Source: Kitasatospora sp. NBC_00240
Lineage (GTDB): Bacteria > Actinomycetota > Actinomycetes > Streptomycetales > Streptomycetaceae
Reading direction: 5' to 3'
NCBI RefSeq assembly: GCF_026342405.1
Contig: NZ_JAPEMU010000001.1
Span: forward strand, 5,580,001 to 5,644,000
DNA: 64,000 nucleotides
Shown: in pieces, positions 1 through 7,948 of the stretch
Layout of the letters: the number at the start of each line of letters is the position of its first letter
Position numbering within the stretch: the first letter of the stretch is position 1
The notes under the pieces: model-generated
Databases searched by the model: none
What the model was told of the DNA's origin: nothing
What the model saw: the letters and a program-made list of their open reading frames with translations, nothing else
Translations under genes and position numbers: made by a program

Positions 1-2
1 GG

Positions 3-602
3 GCGCGCTGTCCCGGCTGTGACCGCGCCGACGCGGTGACGACCGTCCGGGCGGCGTACGCCGACCACGAGTGGGCGGCCGGCGAGCCGTTCCGGCAGGC
101 GGTGGCGCCGCCGGAGGCGGCCGGACCGCCGCCCCGGTGGGACCTCGGCGGGGCCGTCCCGGTGCTCGCGGTGTTCGGCGGCCTGCTGCTGGTCGGCGGG
201 GTGAACACGGCGGCCTCGGACGGGATCGACGTCAGCAGCTCCTACCAGCTGGGCCGGGCCTTCAGCGGGTTCGTCCTGCCGGTGCTCCTGCTGGCCGCCG
301 CCGGGGCCCGGTACCTGGTGCTGACCCTGCGGCACCGGGAGCGGCTGGCCGTCCACGCCTGGGAGACCGGGGTCGGGCAACGCCGTGCCGCGGTCTGGGA
401 GGCGGCGCTGCTCTGCCGCCGGTGCGAGGCCGCGTTCTTCCCCGACGGGGTGCTGCGGCCGGACTTCCCGGCCTCGCCCCTGATCCCGCCGGCGTCCTTC
501 CCGCTGATGGTCGCCACCATGGCCGAACGGGCCTACGGCGGGGTGCCGGTGCCGGTGCCGGTGAATGCGGTGGCCGCCGGGCCGCCGGCGCGGCCGTCCT
601 GA
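3..602 (+). CDS. Zinc-ribbon membrane protein, 5' end outside window
   Basis: The frame is open from the first bases of the window. Read from base 3 it begins with a Cys-Pro-Gly-Cys pair ahead of the first possible internal start (GTG at 36), so the true start probably lies to the left. A second pair, Cys-Arg-Arg-Cys, sits in the C-terminal third, and together the two knuckles look like a zinc ribbon. Two hydrophobic segments in the middle (VPVLAVFGGLLLVGG and VLPVLLLAAAGARYLVL) would cross the membrane. The C-terminus ends in a Val-Pro repeat and Ala/Pro-rich tail. Similar zinc-ribbon membrane proteins of unknown role occur in actinomycetes. No function is assigned. Coding character is good; only the start is unknown. 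Confidence 0.7.
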   Translation, partial: ARCPGCDRADAVTTVRAAYADHEWAAGEPFRQAVAPPEAAGPPPRWDLGGAVPVLAVFGGLLLVGGVNTAASDGIDVSSSYQLGRAFSGFVLPVLLLAAAGARYLVLTLRHRERLAVHAWETGVGQRRAAVWEAALLCRRCEAAFFPDGVLRPDFPASPLIPPASFPLMVATMAERAYGGVPVPVPVNAVAAGPPARPS

Positions 603-698
603 CGCTGCCGGGGGCGGTGTCCGGATATATGACAGTTTGTGGCAGGGTATGTGTCAGGCATCTGGGCCTGGCACGGGAGCGTCGAGGAGGACCGCGCA

Positions 699-1103
699 AT
701 GGAGTGCGACGAGGTCATGGTGACCGTCCGAATCACCGCCGCCGAGCGAACGCTGCTCCGCAGGCTCGCACAAGGGCACCACAGCGATCTGTCCGAGGTG
801 GTGGCGGACGGCCTGCTGGACGTCATCCCCACCCTGCAGAGCCCGGCGGACGCGTACCGGCTGCTGGCCGCCCTGGCCGCCCCCGCGCCCTGCGCCCTGA
901 CGGTCTGGCTGCCCACCCCGCTGGCCGATCTGCTCGTCCCCGGCGCGGCCCGGGTGGCCCAGGTCACCGGGGTGCGGATCGGCTCCGCCAGCGCCATGCT
1001 GGGGGCCACCCTGCGGCTCTGGCTCACCCAGGACCCGAACCGGCTCGCCGCCAACCTCAGCGTGATGCACGCGGGCCGTCCCGCGGCCCTGGCCGCGGCC
1101 TGA
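699..1103 (+). CDS. Small hypothetical protein
   Basis: This encodes a 134-residue protein. The ATG at 699 is preceded by GAGGAGG at 684-690 with ideal spacing, so it is chosen over the longer open frame that begins at 639. The N-terminal half (TVRITAAERTLLRRLAQG) reads like a short helical segment, and the C-terminal half is Ala/Leu-rich with a WLPTPLADLL stretch. No signal peptide, membrane segment or known motif is visible. The gene stands alone between the zinc-ribbon gene and the epimerase gene, with 154 bases of simple GACCG/GTCC-rich sequence before the latter. I do not recognise the family. Confidence 0.6.
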   Translation: MECDEVMVTVRITAAERTLLRRLAQGHHSDLSEVVADGLLDVIPTLQSPADAYRLLAALAAPAPCALTVWLPTPLADLLVPGAARVAQVTGVRIGSASAMLGATLRLWLTQDPNRLAANLSVMHAGRPAALAAA

Positions 1104-1257
1104 CCGGCCGACCCTGCCGCCCCGGGCCCGGACGGCCCCCGCCCCGACCTGACGGGCCGTCCTGGCCCTTCCGGGCGACCGGACCGTCCCGACCGGACCG
1201 TCCGACCGACCTGACCCGACGGGCCGCCCGGCGGCGGAGAGCGAGAGGCGTACGCCG

Positions 1258-2337
1258 ATGGGAAGCACCGCCCGGACCGTCCTGCTGACCGGAGTAGCCG
1301 GCTTCACCGGCGGCTGGACGGCCCGCGAGCTCCGCCGAGCCCTGCACCGGGCGGACGCGGAGGCCTCGCGGCCGTCCGTCCTACGGCTGCTGACCCACCG
1401 GCGGCCGGTGCCGGACGGGGCCGATGCCGGGCCTGCGGCCGGGGCCCTGCCGCGGCCGGAGCACGCCCGGGGCGACCTCACCGATCGGGCCTCGCTGCGC
1501 GGCCTCTGCGACGGCGTGGACACCCTGGTGCACCTCGCCGTCCGGGTCGGCGAGGACGAGGAGGAGGCCCACGCGGTCAACGTGGAGGGCACCCGCAACC
1601 TGCTCGCCGAGGCCGGCCGCGCGGGAGTGCGCCGGATCGTCCAGCTGGGCACCGCGGCCGTCTACCGCGACGGCGCCCACCGGGGGGCCGCCGAGGGTGA
1701 GTTGGCAACCGGGCCGGTCTCGGTCACCAGCCGGACCCGGCTCGCGGGCGAGCAGCTCGTGCTCGCGGCCGGCGGTACGGTGCTGCGCCCGCACCTGATC
1801 TACGGGGCCGGGGACACCTGGTTCGTGCCGGCGCTGGCCCAGCTGATCCGCGGGCTGCCGCACTGGGTGGACGGTGGGCGGGCCAGGCTCTCGCTGGTCG
1901 CCGTCGACGACCTGGCCCGCGTCCTCGCCGCGCTCGCCGTCCGCCCGGGGCCGGACCTCGCGGCGGGCCCGGCCTCGAGCCCGGCAGAGGGTCCGGCAGA
2001 GGGTCCGGCAGGGCGGGTGCTGCACGCCGGCCACCCCGTCCCGGTCACCACGCGCGAGCTGGTCACCACCGTGGCCACCGCACTGGAACTCCCGCTGCCC
2101 GAAGGGGACATCAGCATGGCGCGGGCGCTGGAGCTGCTCGGCGGCGCCACTCCTGTCCGGGAGCGCCGGCTCTCGCTGCTGGCCGTCGACCACTGGTACG
2201 ACAGCTCCCGGCTCTGGGCACCGGCCGGCTGCGACCCCGGCCCGGGCTTCGCCGCGCGGTTCGCGGACCACGCGCCCTGGTACCGCGCCGCCCTGGGCGT
2301 CGGCTCCGGCGCCGCACCCGTCGGCCGCCCGGGCTGA
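1258..2337 (+). CDS. NAD(P)-dependent epimerase/dehydratase-like protein of the butyrolactone locus
   Basis: A 359-residue extended short-chain dehydrogenase. The N-terminal Rossmann nucleotide-binding motif is GVAGFTGG (Gly12, Gly15, Gly18), followed by a typical GDLTD segment and HLAVRVGEDE/NVEGTRNLL region. The position that normally holds the catalytic Tyr-x-x-x-Lys reads Thr157-Ser-Arg-Thr-Arg161, so both catalytic residues appear to be replaced. A low-complexity insertion (SPAEGPAEGPAG, near residue 245) is also unusual. GAGAGG precedes the ATG. Such enzymes accompany afsA and receptor genes in butyrolactone loci of several Streptomyces, where they are thought to tailor the lactone precursor. 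The convergent AfsA gene starts 33 bases after its stop. Whether it is a working reductase, a binding protein or a divergent epimerase cannot be told from sequence. Confidence 0.8.
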   Translation: MGSTARTVLLTGVAGFTGGWTARELRRALHRADAEASRPSVLRLLTHRRPVPDGADAGPAAGALPRPEHARGDLTDRASLRGLCDGVDTLVHLAVRVGEDEEEAHAVNVEGTRNLLAEAGRAGVRRIVQLGTAAVYRDGAHRGAAEGELATGPVSVTSRTRLAGEQLVLAAGGTVLRPHLIYGAGDTWFVPALAQLIRGLPHWVDGGRARLSLVAVDDLARVLAALAVRPGPDLAAGPASSPAEGPAEGPAGRVLHAGHPVPVTTRELVTTVATALELPLPEGDISMARALELLGGATPVRERRLSLLAVDHWYDSSRLWAPAGCDPGPGFAARFADHAPWYRAALGVGSGAAPVGRPG

Positions 2338-2370
2338 GCGCACCCGGCCGGGCCGCGGGGCGGCGCCCGG

Positions 2371-3408
2371 TCAGGAGGCGATCTGCAGGCCCTGGCCGCG
2401 GGAGTCCCGGAAGCCCGGGCCGTCGAGCAGCGCCGGCGCGTCCAGCAGCGCCGCGGCGGGGGCCAGCGGTGCGGTCACCAGGCGGCACTCGGCGGCGGTG
2501 CGGCCGTCCTGCTCCAGCGTCACCCGGACGGGCACCCGGCGCGGGTCCGATCCCGGCTCCAGCCAGGCCCGGACCATGCAGGGCCGGTCCAGCTCGATGT
2601 AGTGCTCGAAGCTGCTGATCGCCTCGACGGGTACCACCGGATCGGGGTGGCGCAGCCGCTGGGCCGCCTGGCGGGCGGCCTCCAGGACGAGCATGCCGGG
2701 GACGTGGTCGACCGGGTGGTCGAACAGCACCGGGTGCCGGGCGTCGGCCCGCAGCAGCCAGGTGCCGGGCTGGCGGGCCGGGGTCAGCACCACGTCCGAG
2801 GGGTTCTCCCGGCCGACCAGCGCAGGTGTGGTGGGGGTGCCGGGTCGCAACGGGGCAGGGTTGAGGCCGTCGCGTCCCCGCAGCCGCCGGTAGGCCTGCG
2901 GCGGGATCACCGAGACCTGCCCGGAGCCGTGGCCGAGGGGGCGTCCGTCGCGCTCGGCCTGGACCTCGACCCGCAGCGAGGCGAGCCGGCGGTGCCGCAT
3001 CCGGACGTCCTGGCAGCTGACCCGGAGCATCAGCGAGGCCGGGCGGGCACCGATGGTGAGGCCGTCCGGGTCGACCGTGTAGGACAGGTCGTCCATCGCG
3101 AAGTGGTGGCCCTGCGGGACGCCGAACCCGACGTGCGAGATCAGCAGGCCGGCCTGGCGGATCGTTTCGGCCATCAGGACCGGGTCGTGCTGGGTGTCCC
3201 CGGGCAGCCGGTAGAAGCCGTGCGCGCGCGGCCACTGGGCGCCGAGCAGGAAGTCGTACGGGCCGGTGGCCTGCCAGCCGGTGAGGAAGACCTCGGAGAC
3301 CGTGGTGCGGTGCACCAGGTGCCGGGAGACCGTCCGCTCGTGGAAGTCGTAGCCGGCGCTGGGTCCGGGATACGCCTCGTCCTCGCCCAGTTCTGCGATC
3401 AGCGGCAT
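2371..3408 (-). CDS. afsA-like: AfsA-family gamma-butyrolactone biosynthesis protein
   Basis: A 345-residue homologue of AfsA/ScbA/BarX, the enzymes that couple a beta-ketoacyl group from ACP to dihydroxyacetone phosphate as the first step to gamma-butyrolactone signals. Two hotdog repeats can be recognised: an N-terminal one (DPVLMAETIRQAGLLISH, near residues 90-110) and a C-terminal one with the family hallmark HPVLFDHPVDHVPGM and LEAARQA (near residues 224-250). The ATG at 3408 gives a protein aligned with known family starts; the frame stays open to 3522, but that would place the candidate ARE inside the coding region. An AAGGA sequence sits very close to this ATG, so the start is moderately certain. 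The gene faces away from the TetR gene at 3811. Confidence 0.9.
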   Translation of the reverse strand: MPLIAELGEDEAYPGPSAGYDFHERTVSRHLVHRTTVSEVFLTGWQATGPYDFLLGAQWPRAHGFYRLPGDTQHDPVLMAETIRQAGLLISHVGFGVPQGHHFAMDDLSYTVDPDGLTIGARPASLMLRVSCQDVRMRHRRLASLRVEVQAERDGRPLGHGSGQVSVIPPQAYRRLRGRDGLNPAPLRPGTPTTPALVGRENPSDVVLTPARQPGTWLLRADARHPVLFDHPVDHVPGMLVLEAARQAAQRLRHPDPVVPVEAISSFEHYIELDRPCMVRAWLEPGSDPRRVPVRVTLEQDGRTAAECRLVTAPLAPAAALLDAPALLDGPGFRDSRGQGLQIAS

Positions 3409-3461
3409 TTCCTTGCCCCACTCCCGGGAGTTGGTCGACGGGACCGCGAGCGGGCGGCCAC

Positions 3462-3489
3462 GAGAAACATACAGACCACCCGGTTTCTC
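3462..3489. promoter_or_regulatory. Candidate autoregulatory element (ARE) upstream of the AfsA-like gene
   Basis: GAGAAAC and GTTTCTC form perfect 7-base arms separated by 14 bases, and the core ACATACAGACCACCCGGTTT resembles the AT-flanked ARE sites bound by ArpA/ScbR/BarA-type receptors. It lies 54-81 bases upstream of the chosen AfsA start, where a receptor would block transcription until the butyrolactone binds it. The assignment rests on motif resemblance and position. Confidence 0.6.
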
Positions 3490-3603
3490 CTGCTGGCCGG
3501 GGGCCGTCCGGGCATGGGACAACTGTGGTGGGGTGCGGACCGGCAGCGCAAGGGCCGGACTCCACCGCCCGCTTCACGAAGACTACTGCGCAAGGGTTAG
3601 ATT

Positions 3604-3627
3604 AGAAACCAACCATGCGGTTTAGAT
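3604..3627. promoter_or_regulatory. Second candidate ARE, ahead of the TetR-type regulator gene
   Basis: AGAAACCAACCATGCGGTTT followed by AGAT contains AAACC and GGTTT arms (3606-3610 and 3619-3623), with the same spacing pattern as the site at 3462. The flanking TTAG and TTTAG are unusually AT-rich for this genome. It lies about 185 bases upstream of the GTG at 3811, so it may control the regulator gene. The rest of 3409-3810 holds promoters of both genes but no other recognisable gene. Confidence 0.6.
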
Positions 3628-3810
3628 CGCCCTGCGGACGGGGGCGGGTGCGGGAGCGGGGCCTTGGTCGGGTGAACATCCGGGGCCGCGCCACCGCCCC
3701 CGGCGCGCCGGGCGACCCCGGATCGTCCGCGGAGGATCCGTGGGCGCCATCGGCCGGCGGCGGCGGTGGGTCGGGCTGTGCCATGCCGGTCGAGAGGGAG
3801 GGGACCTTCA

Positions 3811-4632
3811 GTGGTCAAGCAGGAGCGGGCGGGACGCACCAGGCAGGCCGTGCTGATGGCGGCGGCGAGGACGTTCGCGGACGCGGGCTACGAGTCGGCG
3901 AGTCTGGTCGACATCAGCCGCTCCGCCGGGGTCAGCAAGGGGGCCCTCTACTTCCACTTCGTGTCCAAGCAGGCGTTGGCCGAGGGGGTGCGGGCGGCCG
4001 CCCGCCGGGTCATCGCCACGGCGGTGCTGCGGGCCCGCCGCAGTGACGGACCGGCCGTGCAGGCCCTGCTCGACCTCGCCCACGAGCTGGCCCGGCTGCT
4101 CCGCGAGGACATCGTGGTCCGGGCCGGCGTGCTGCTGAGCCAGGGCACCCAGAGCGGCAGGCCGGCGCCGGGCGCGGCCGCCGCGGACCGGTGCGGCCCC
4201 TGGCACGACTGGACGGTGATGGTGCGTCGCCAGCTGGCGGTGGCCGAGGCCGCCGGCGAGCTGCGGCCGGGGGTCGGCCCCGAGGAGTCGGCCGAGCTGC
4301 TGACCGCGGTCGCGGCCGGTCTGGTGCTGCTGTCCTGGGCGGACGCCGGGGTGCTCCGCCCGGAGGCGGTGGCCACCGTGCTGGCCTCGGCGCTGCCCGC
4401 CCTGGTGCCGGCCGAACGGCGCGGGGACTACCGGACGGACGGGTCGGGGGTGTTCCCCCCGGCAGGCGTGCCGGCTCCGGCCGCCGAACCCGAGCCCGAG
4501 CCCGAACCCGATCCGGGCCCGGCCTGCGTGTTCGACCTCGGCTCCGGGTTCATCCCGGCGCCGGTCTTCGCGCCTCAGCCGGCGGCCGGGCTGGTGCCGG
4601 GGCTGGAGCCCTGCTCGGCGGCCTCCGGCTGA
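3811..4632 (+). CDS. TetR-family butyrolactone receptor-like regulator with Pro/Glu tail
   Basis: A 273-residue TetR-type regulator. The GTG at 3811 follows GAGAGGGAGGGG with good spacing. The N-terminal helix-turn-helix (GYESASLVDISRSAGVSKGA, then LYFHFVSKQAL) is of the ArpA/ScbR class. A Trp-containing segment (PWHDWTVMVRRQL) corresponds to the ligand-pocket region. The last roughly 60 residues form an unusual tail with repeated Glu-Pro and Ala-Pro, beyond the about 215 residues usual for the family. Its last 58 bases overlap the 3' end of the convergent receptor gene. Many such loci carry one true receptor and one pseudo-receptor that does not bind the native lactone. The divergent ligand region and extra tail fit a pseudo-receptor better, but this is inference. 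Confidence 0.85.
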   Translation: MVKQERAGRTRQAVLMAAARTFADAGYESASLVDISRSAGVSKGALYFHFVSKQALAEGVRAAARRVIATAVLRARRSDGPAVQALLDLAHELARLLREDIVVRAGVLLSQGTQSGRPAPGAAAADRCGPWHDWTVMVRRQLAVAEAAGELRPGVGPEESAELLTAVAAGLVLLSWADAGVLRPEAVATVLASALPALVPAERRGDYRTDGSGVFPPAGVPAPAAEPEPEPEPDPGPACVFDLGSGFIPAPVFAPQPAAGLVPGLEPCSAASG

Positions 4633-5237
4633 GGCGGGTGCACGGCCAGCCGGGCCAGCGCGTGCGGCTGGACCAGGCCGGGCAGCAGCAGGGTCCACAG
4701 GTCGGTCATCCGCTGGATCAGGTCCTGCCGGTCGGTCAGCACCTGCGAGGTGAGCTGGATCCCGGTCACGGCGCCGACGATCACGTCGGCCGCCCCTGCG
4801 GTGTCCAGTCCGGGGTGCAGCTCGCCCTTGTCCATCGCGTTCCGCAGCAGCAGGTGGGCCGCGTCGGACCAGCCGCGGTAGGCCATGGTCTGCGGCTGGG
4901 TGAAGGTGCCGTGCTCGATGGTGAGCCGGATGCTCCCGCGGACCAGCGGATCCCGCTGCAGGGCGTCGGCGAAGGCGTACCCGAGGTCGATCAGCGTCTG
5001 GACCGGGCTGTCCGAGGTGGGGACCCAGGACGCGAGCCAGGTGGACTGCTCCTCGATGACGGCCCGGGCCAGCTCCTCCTTGGAGCTGAAGTGGAAGTAG
5101 AGCGCGCCCTTGGTGACGGCCGCCTGCTCCAGGATCTCGGCCATCGTGGCACCGGCGTAGCCCCGTTTGTCGAACACGACGGCCGCGGCGCGGAGAACTG
5201 CCTGCCGGGTCGCCAGGGCGCGGGCCTGCCGAGCCAT
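4575..5237 (-). CDS. Gamma-butyrolactone receptor, TetR family (ArpA/ScbR/BarA type)
   Basis: A 220-residue regulator that should bind AREs and release them on binding a butyrolactone. The N-terminal HTH (GYAGATMAEILEQAAVTKGA, then LYFHFSSKEEL) closely matches true receptors. Trp123 in AYRGWSDAAHLLL corresponds to the conserved ligand-pocket Trp (Trp119 in ArpA). The ATG at 5237 has AGGAGG seven bases upstream. The gene is convergent with the regulator at 3811 and shares its last 58 bases. No ARE-like site was seen directly upstream (5238-5345), so autoregulation is not supported by sequence. Of the two regulators here this one looks more like a genuine receptor. Confidence 0.9.
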   Translation of the reverse strand: MARQARALATRQAVLRAAAVVFDKRGYAGATMAEILEQAAVTKGALYFHFSSKEELARAVIEEQSTWLASWVPTSDSPVQTLIDLGYAFADALQRDPLVRGSIRLTIEHGTFTQPQTMAYRGWSDAAHLLLRNAMDKGELHPGLDTAGAADVIVGAVTGIQLTSQVLTDRQDLIQRMTDLWTLLLPGLVQPHALARLAVHPPQPEAAEQGSSPGTSPAAG

Positions 5238-5418
5238 CGGAGCCTCCTAGGTGTCGTGGGTCCTCGCCGGCGTCCGGTCGGGGGCGGCGGGTCTCCCGGG
5301 GATCTGGGGAGGATAGCCGCAACCGCGCAGCTGGAATTGTACGGGGGCCAACTTCCCGTCGCCGGGCCGTCTTCGGGAATTCGCCCGGCCCGGGGTTCGG
5401 CCCGGCCCGCCAGGGTAC

Positions 5419-5468
5419 GCGAACGGCCCCCGCGACGCCCGGGGGTCCGGGCCGAGGGGGCCGTTCGC
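5419..5468 (-). terminator. Hairpin terminator after the acyl-CoA carboxylase genes
   Basis: A perfect 13-bp stem (GCGAACGGCCCCC at 5419-5431 with its complement at 5456-5468) encloses a 24-base GC-rich loop that can fold further. It lies between accE and the receptor gene, both on the minus strand, and would separate the two units. The remaining bases of 5238-5539 show nothing else recognisable. Confidence 0.7.
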
Positions 5469-5539
5469 TTGGTGCCGGTGCCGCAGGGGTGCGGGCGGCG
5501 TCGGCGGTGTTGACGGTACGGGTGGCGGGCCGGCGGCGG

Positions 5540-5749
5540 TTAGGCCGCCTGCTGCCAGCTGACCGGCGACCAGTACGGCTGGCGCCGCTCCAGACGCTTC
5601 CAGCCGGCCATCGGCTCGACCGGGGCGATGGCCGCGGCGGCCTGCTGGGCGGCGACCGCGCGGGCCATCAGCACGGCCGTCAGGGCGGCGAGTTCCTCGT
5701 CGTTCAGCGAGCCGCGGACGATGCGGACAAGAGGTTCGGAAGCGCTCAT
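5540..5749 (-). CDS. accE: Acyl-CoA carboxylase epsilon subunit
   Basis: A 69-residue protein of the actinomycete AccE/PccE family. The conserved core is VRIVRGSLNDEELAALTAVL, followed by an Ala-rich helix and a C-terminal WKRLERRQPYW segment. These small subunits strengthen the association of the biotinylated alpha subunit with the carboxyltransferase beta subunit of acetyl/propionyl-CoA carboxylase. The gene follows the beta-subunit gene on the same strand with 157 bases between, the usual arrangement in Streptomyces. It ends in TAA just before the terminator hairpin. Confidence 0.9.
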   Translation of the reverse strand: MSASEPLVRIVRGSLNDEELAALTAVLMARAVAAQQAAAAIAPVEPMAGWKRLERRQPYWSPVSWQQAA

Positions 5750-5906
5750 GGCCTTGGTTTCTCCCCCGTGCAGATTGCTGGATGGATGGTCGGAGTGCGG
5801 GCTCCCCGACCTGCGGGGAACTGTCGCGAGCTGCGCGAACGTGCGTCGAACCGGGTCGAACTGCTTCGTGCCACTGCGAACTGCGGCGGTGCACTGCGGT
5901 GATCCA

Positions 5907-7508
5907 CTACATCGGCGGGTTGCCGTGCTTGCGGCTGGGCAGGTCGGCGTGCTTGGTGCGGAGCATGGCCAGGGAGGAGGCGAGCACGGCGCGGGTCTCG
6001 GCCGGGTCGATGACGTCGTCGACGAGGCCGCGCTCGGCCGCGTAGTACGGGTGCATCAGCTCGCTCCTGTACTCCTTGATCTTCTGCGCGCGCATCGCCT
6101 CGGGGTCGTCGGCGCCGTTGATGTCGCGGCGGAAGATGACGCCTGCGGCGCCCTCGGCGCCCATCACGGCGATCTCGTTGGTGGGCCAGGCGAAGGACAG
6201 GTCCGCGCCGATCGAGCGGGAGTCCATCACGATGTACGCGCCGCCGTAGGCCTTGCGCAGGATCAGCTGGATCCGCGGCACGGTGGCGTTGCAGTACGCG
6301 TAGAGCAGCTTGGCGCCGTGCCGGATGATGCCGTCGTGCTCCTGGTCGACGCCGGGCAGGAAGCCCGGCACGTCCAGCATGGTCACCAGCGGGATGTTGA
6401 AGGCGTCGCACATCTGGACGAAGCGGGCGGCCTTCTCGGAGGCGTTGATGTCCAGCACGCCGGCCAGCGACTGCGGCTGGTTGGCGATGATGCCGGTCAC
6501 ATGGCCGTCGATCCGGGCCAGCACGCACAGCACGTTGGTGGCCCAGCGCTCGTGGATCTCCAGGAACTCGCCGTGGTCGACGATCTCCTCGATCACCTTG
6601 CGCATGTCGTAGGGGCGGTTGCCGTCGGCGGGCACGAGGTCCAGCAGCGAGTCGTTGCGCCGGTCCACCGGGTCGTCGTTGACGCTGGCCGGCGGCATCT
6701 CACGGTTGTTCTGCGGCAGCAGCGACAGGAGGTAGCGGACCTCCTCGATGCAGCTCTGCTCGTCGTCGTAGGCGAAGTGCGACACACCGGAGACCGCGGA
6801 GTGGACGTCGGCGCCGCCGAGGCCGTTCTGGCTGATCTTCTCGCCGGTCACGGCCTGCACCACGTCCGGACCGGTGATGAACATCTGCGAGGTCTCGCGG
6901 ACCATGAAGACGAAGTCGGTCAGCGCGGGGGAGTAGGCGGCGCCACCGGCGCACGGGCCGAGCATCACCGAGATCTGCGGGATGACGCCGGAGGCCCGGG
7001 TGTTGCGCTGGAAGATGCCGCCGTACCCGGCCAGCGCCGTGACACCCTCCTGGATCCGGGCACCGGCGCCGTCGTTCAGCGAGATCAGCGGGGCACCCGC
7101 CGCGATGGCCATGTCCATGATCTTGTGGATCTTCTGCGCATGGGCCTCACCCAGCGCGCCGCCGAAGATCCGGAAGTCGTGCGCGTACGTGAACACGGTC
7201 CGCCCGTGCACCGTGCCCCAACCGACGACCACACCATCGGTGTGCGGCTTCCTCGCCTCCAGACCGAAACCCGTCGCCCGGTGCCGACGCAACGGCTCCA
7301 CCTCACGGAACGAACCCTCGTCCAGCAGCAGATCGATCCGCTCCCGAGCAGTCAGCTTCCCCTTCGCATGCTGCGCCTCGGTCGCCTGCTCACTCGGGCC
7401 GCTGCGCACCTTCTCGCGCAGTTCGTGCAGCTCGGCGACCCGCCCGCGGGCGTCGGCAGGGATCTCGGGGATCTCGTCACCGACCGGCGCCTCATGCACA
7501 ACCGTCAT
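5907..7508 (-). CDS. accB/pccB: Acyl-CoA carboxylase carboxyltransferase beta subunit
   Basis: A 533-residue biotin-dependent carboxyltransferase that moves the carboxyl group from carboxybiotin to acetyl- or propionyl-CoA, giving malonyl- or methylmalonyl-CoA. Both crotonase-like halves are present: LTARERIDLLLDEGSF and the DGAGARIQEGVTALAGYGGI acyl-CoA loop in the N-terminal domain, and VPGFLPGVDQEHDGIIRHGA with AYGGAYIVMDS in the C-terminal domain. The ATG at 7508 has GGAG nine bases upstream; a TTG at 7523 is a weaker alternative. The biotinylated alpha subunit is not in the window. The enzyme supplies extender units for fatty acids and polyketides. Bases 7509-7882 upstream hold a gene-free, less GC-rich leader and promoter region. 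Confidence 0.95.
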   Translation of the reverse strand: MTVVHEAPVGDEIPEIPADARGRVAELHELREKVRSGPSEQATEAQHAKGKLTARERIDLLLDEGSFREVEPLRRHRATGFGLEARKPHTDGVVVGWGTVHGRTVFTYAHDFRIFGGALGEAHAQKIHKIMDMAIAAGAPLISLNDGAGARIQEGVTALAGYGGIFQRNTRASGVIPQISVMLGPCAGGAAYSPALTDFVFMVRETSQMFITGPDVVQAVTGEKISQNGLGGADVHSAVSGVSHFAYDDEQSCIEEVRYLLSLLPQNNREMPPASVNDDPVDRRNDSLLDLVPADGNRPYDMRKVIEEIVDHGEFLEIHERWATNVLCVLARIDGHVTGIIANQPQSLAGVLDINASEKAARFVQMCDAFNIPLVTMLDVPGFLPGVDQEHDGIIRHGAKLLYAYCNATVPRIQLILRKAYGGAYIVMDSRSIGADLSFAWPTNEIAVMGAEGAAGVIFRRDINGADDPEAMRAQKIKEYRSELMHPYYAAERGLVDDVIDPAETRAVLASSLAMLRTKHADLPSRKHGNPPM

Positions 7509-7882
7509 CTCGAACCACTCCAAGGGTGAGGGAACTGTCCGACAGCCAACGTCTGCTGTGCCCCCGGCTGCGAATCACTTCTTCAGTTACCGACTCTACG
7601 AGGCTCGGCAGCTTGGTTTCGGCGTCGATTCCGTACAAGGTCGCGAGCGATTAGATGTCAGTCCTGAACAGAAAGGGGCCTCCTCGGGCCCGCCGGGCCG
7701 GTATCGGGGTGGTTTCGCCGGGCGGGTCTCGCCGGCCTTGGAGGAAGACGGGAAGGCGCAGGTCAGAGCCGCTTGTCCAGGGCCGTTCGGGGACGGATGG
7801 GGGGAGCCTCCGGCTCGGCCCGAGTGATCTGTGCATGTCGGAAGGCGCCGTCGTCCGGGCCGTCGACTCGTAGGGATGCGCC

Positions 7883-7922
7883 AAAAAAGCGGAAGCCCAC
7901 CACAGGCTGTGCCGGGTGGGCT
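7883..7922 (-). terminator. Rho-independent terminator of the PLDc_N gene
   Basis: On the minus strand an 8-bp stem (AGCCCACC/GGTGGGCT, arms at 7915-7922 and 7894-7901) is followed by TCCGC and then six T residues (7888-7883). A real T-tract is rare in this GC-rich genome, so this is a convincing terminator. It stops transcription from the gene at 7949-8368 before the accB leader. Confidence 0.8.
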
Positions 7923-7948
7923 GTCCGAGGGAGCGGAGAGGAGCGGGG

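Noticed and set aside
3409..3522. Longer N-terminus for the AfsA-like protein
   Set aside because: The extra residues do not resemble AfsA starts and the candidate ARE would fall inside the coding sequence.
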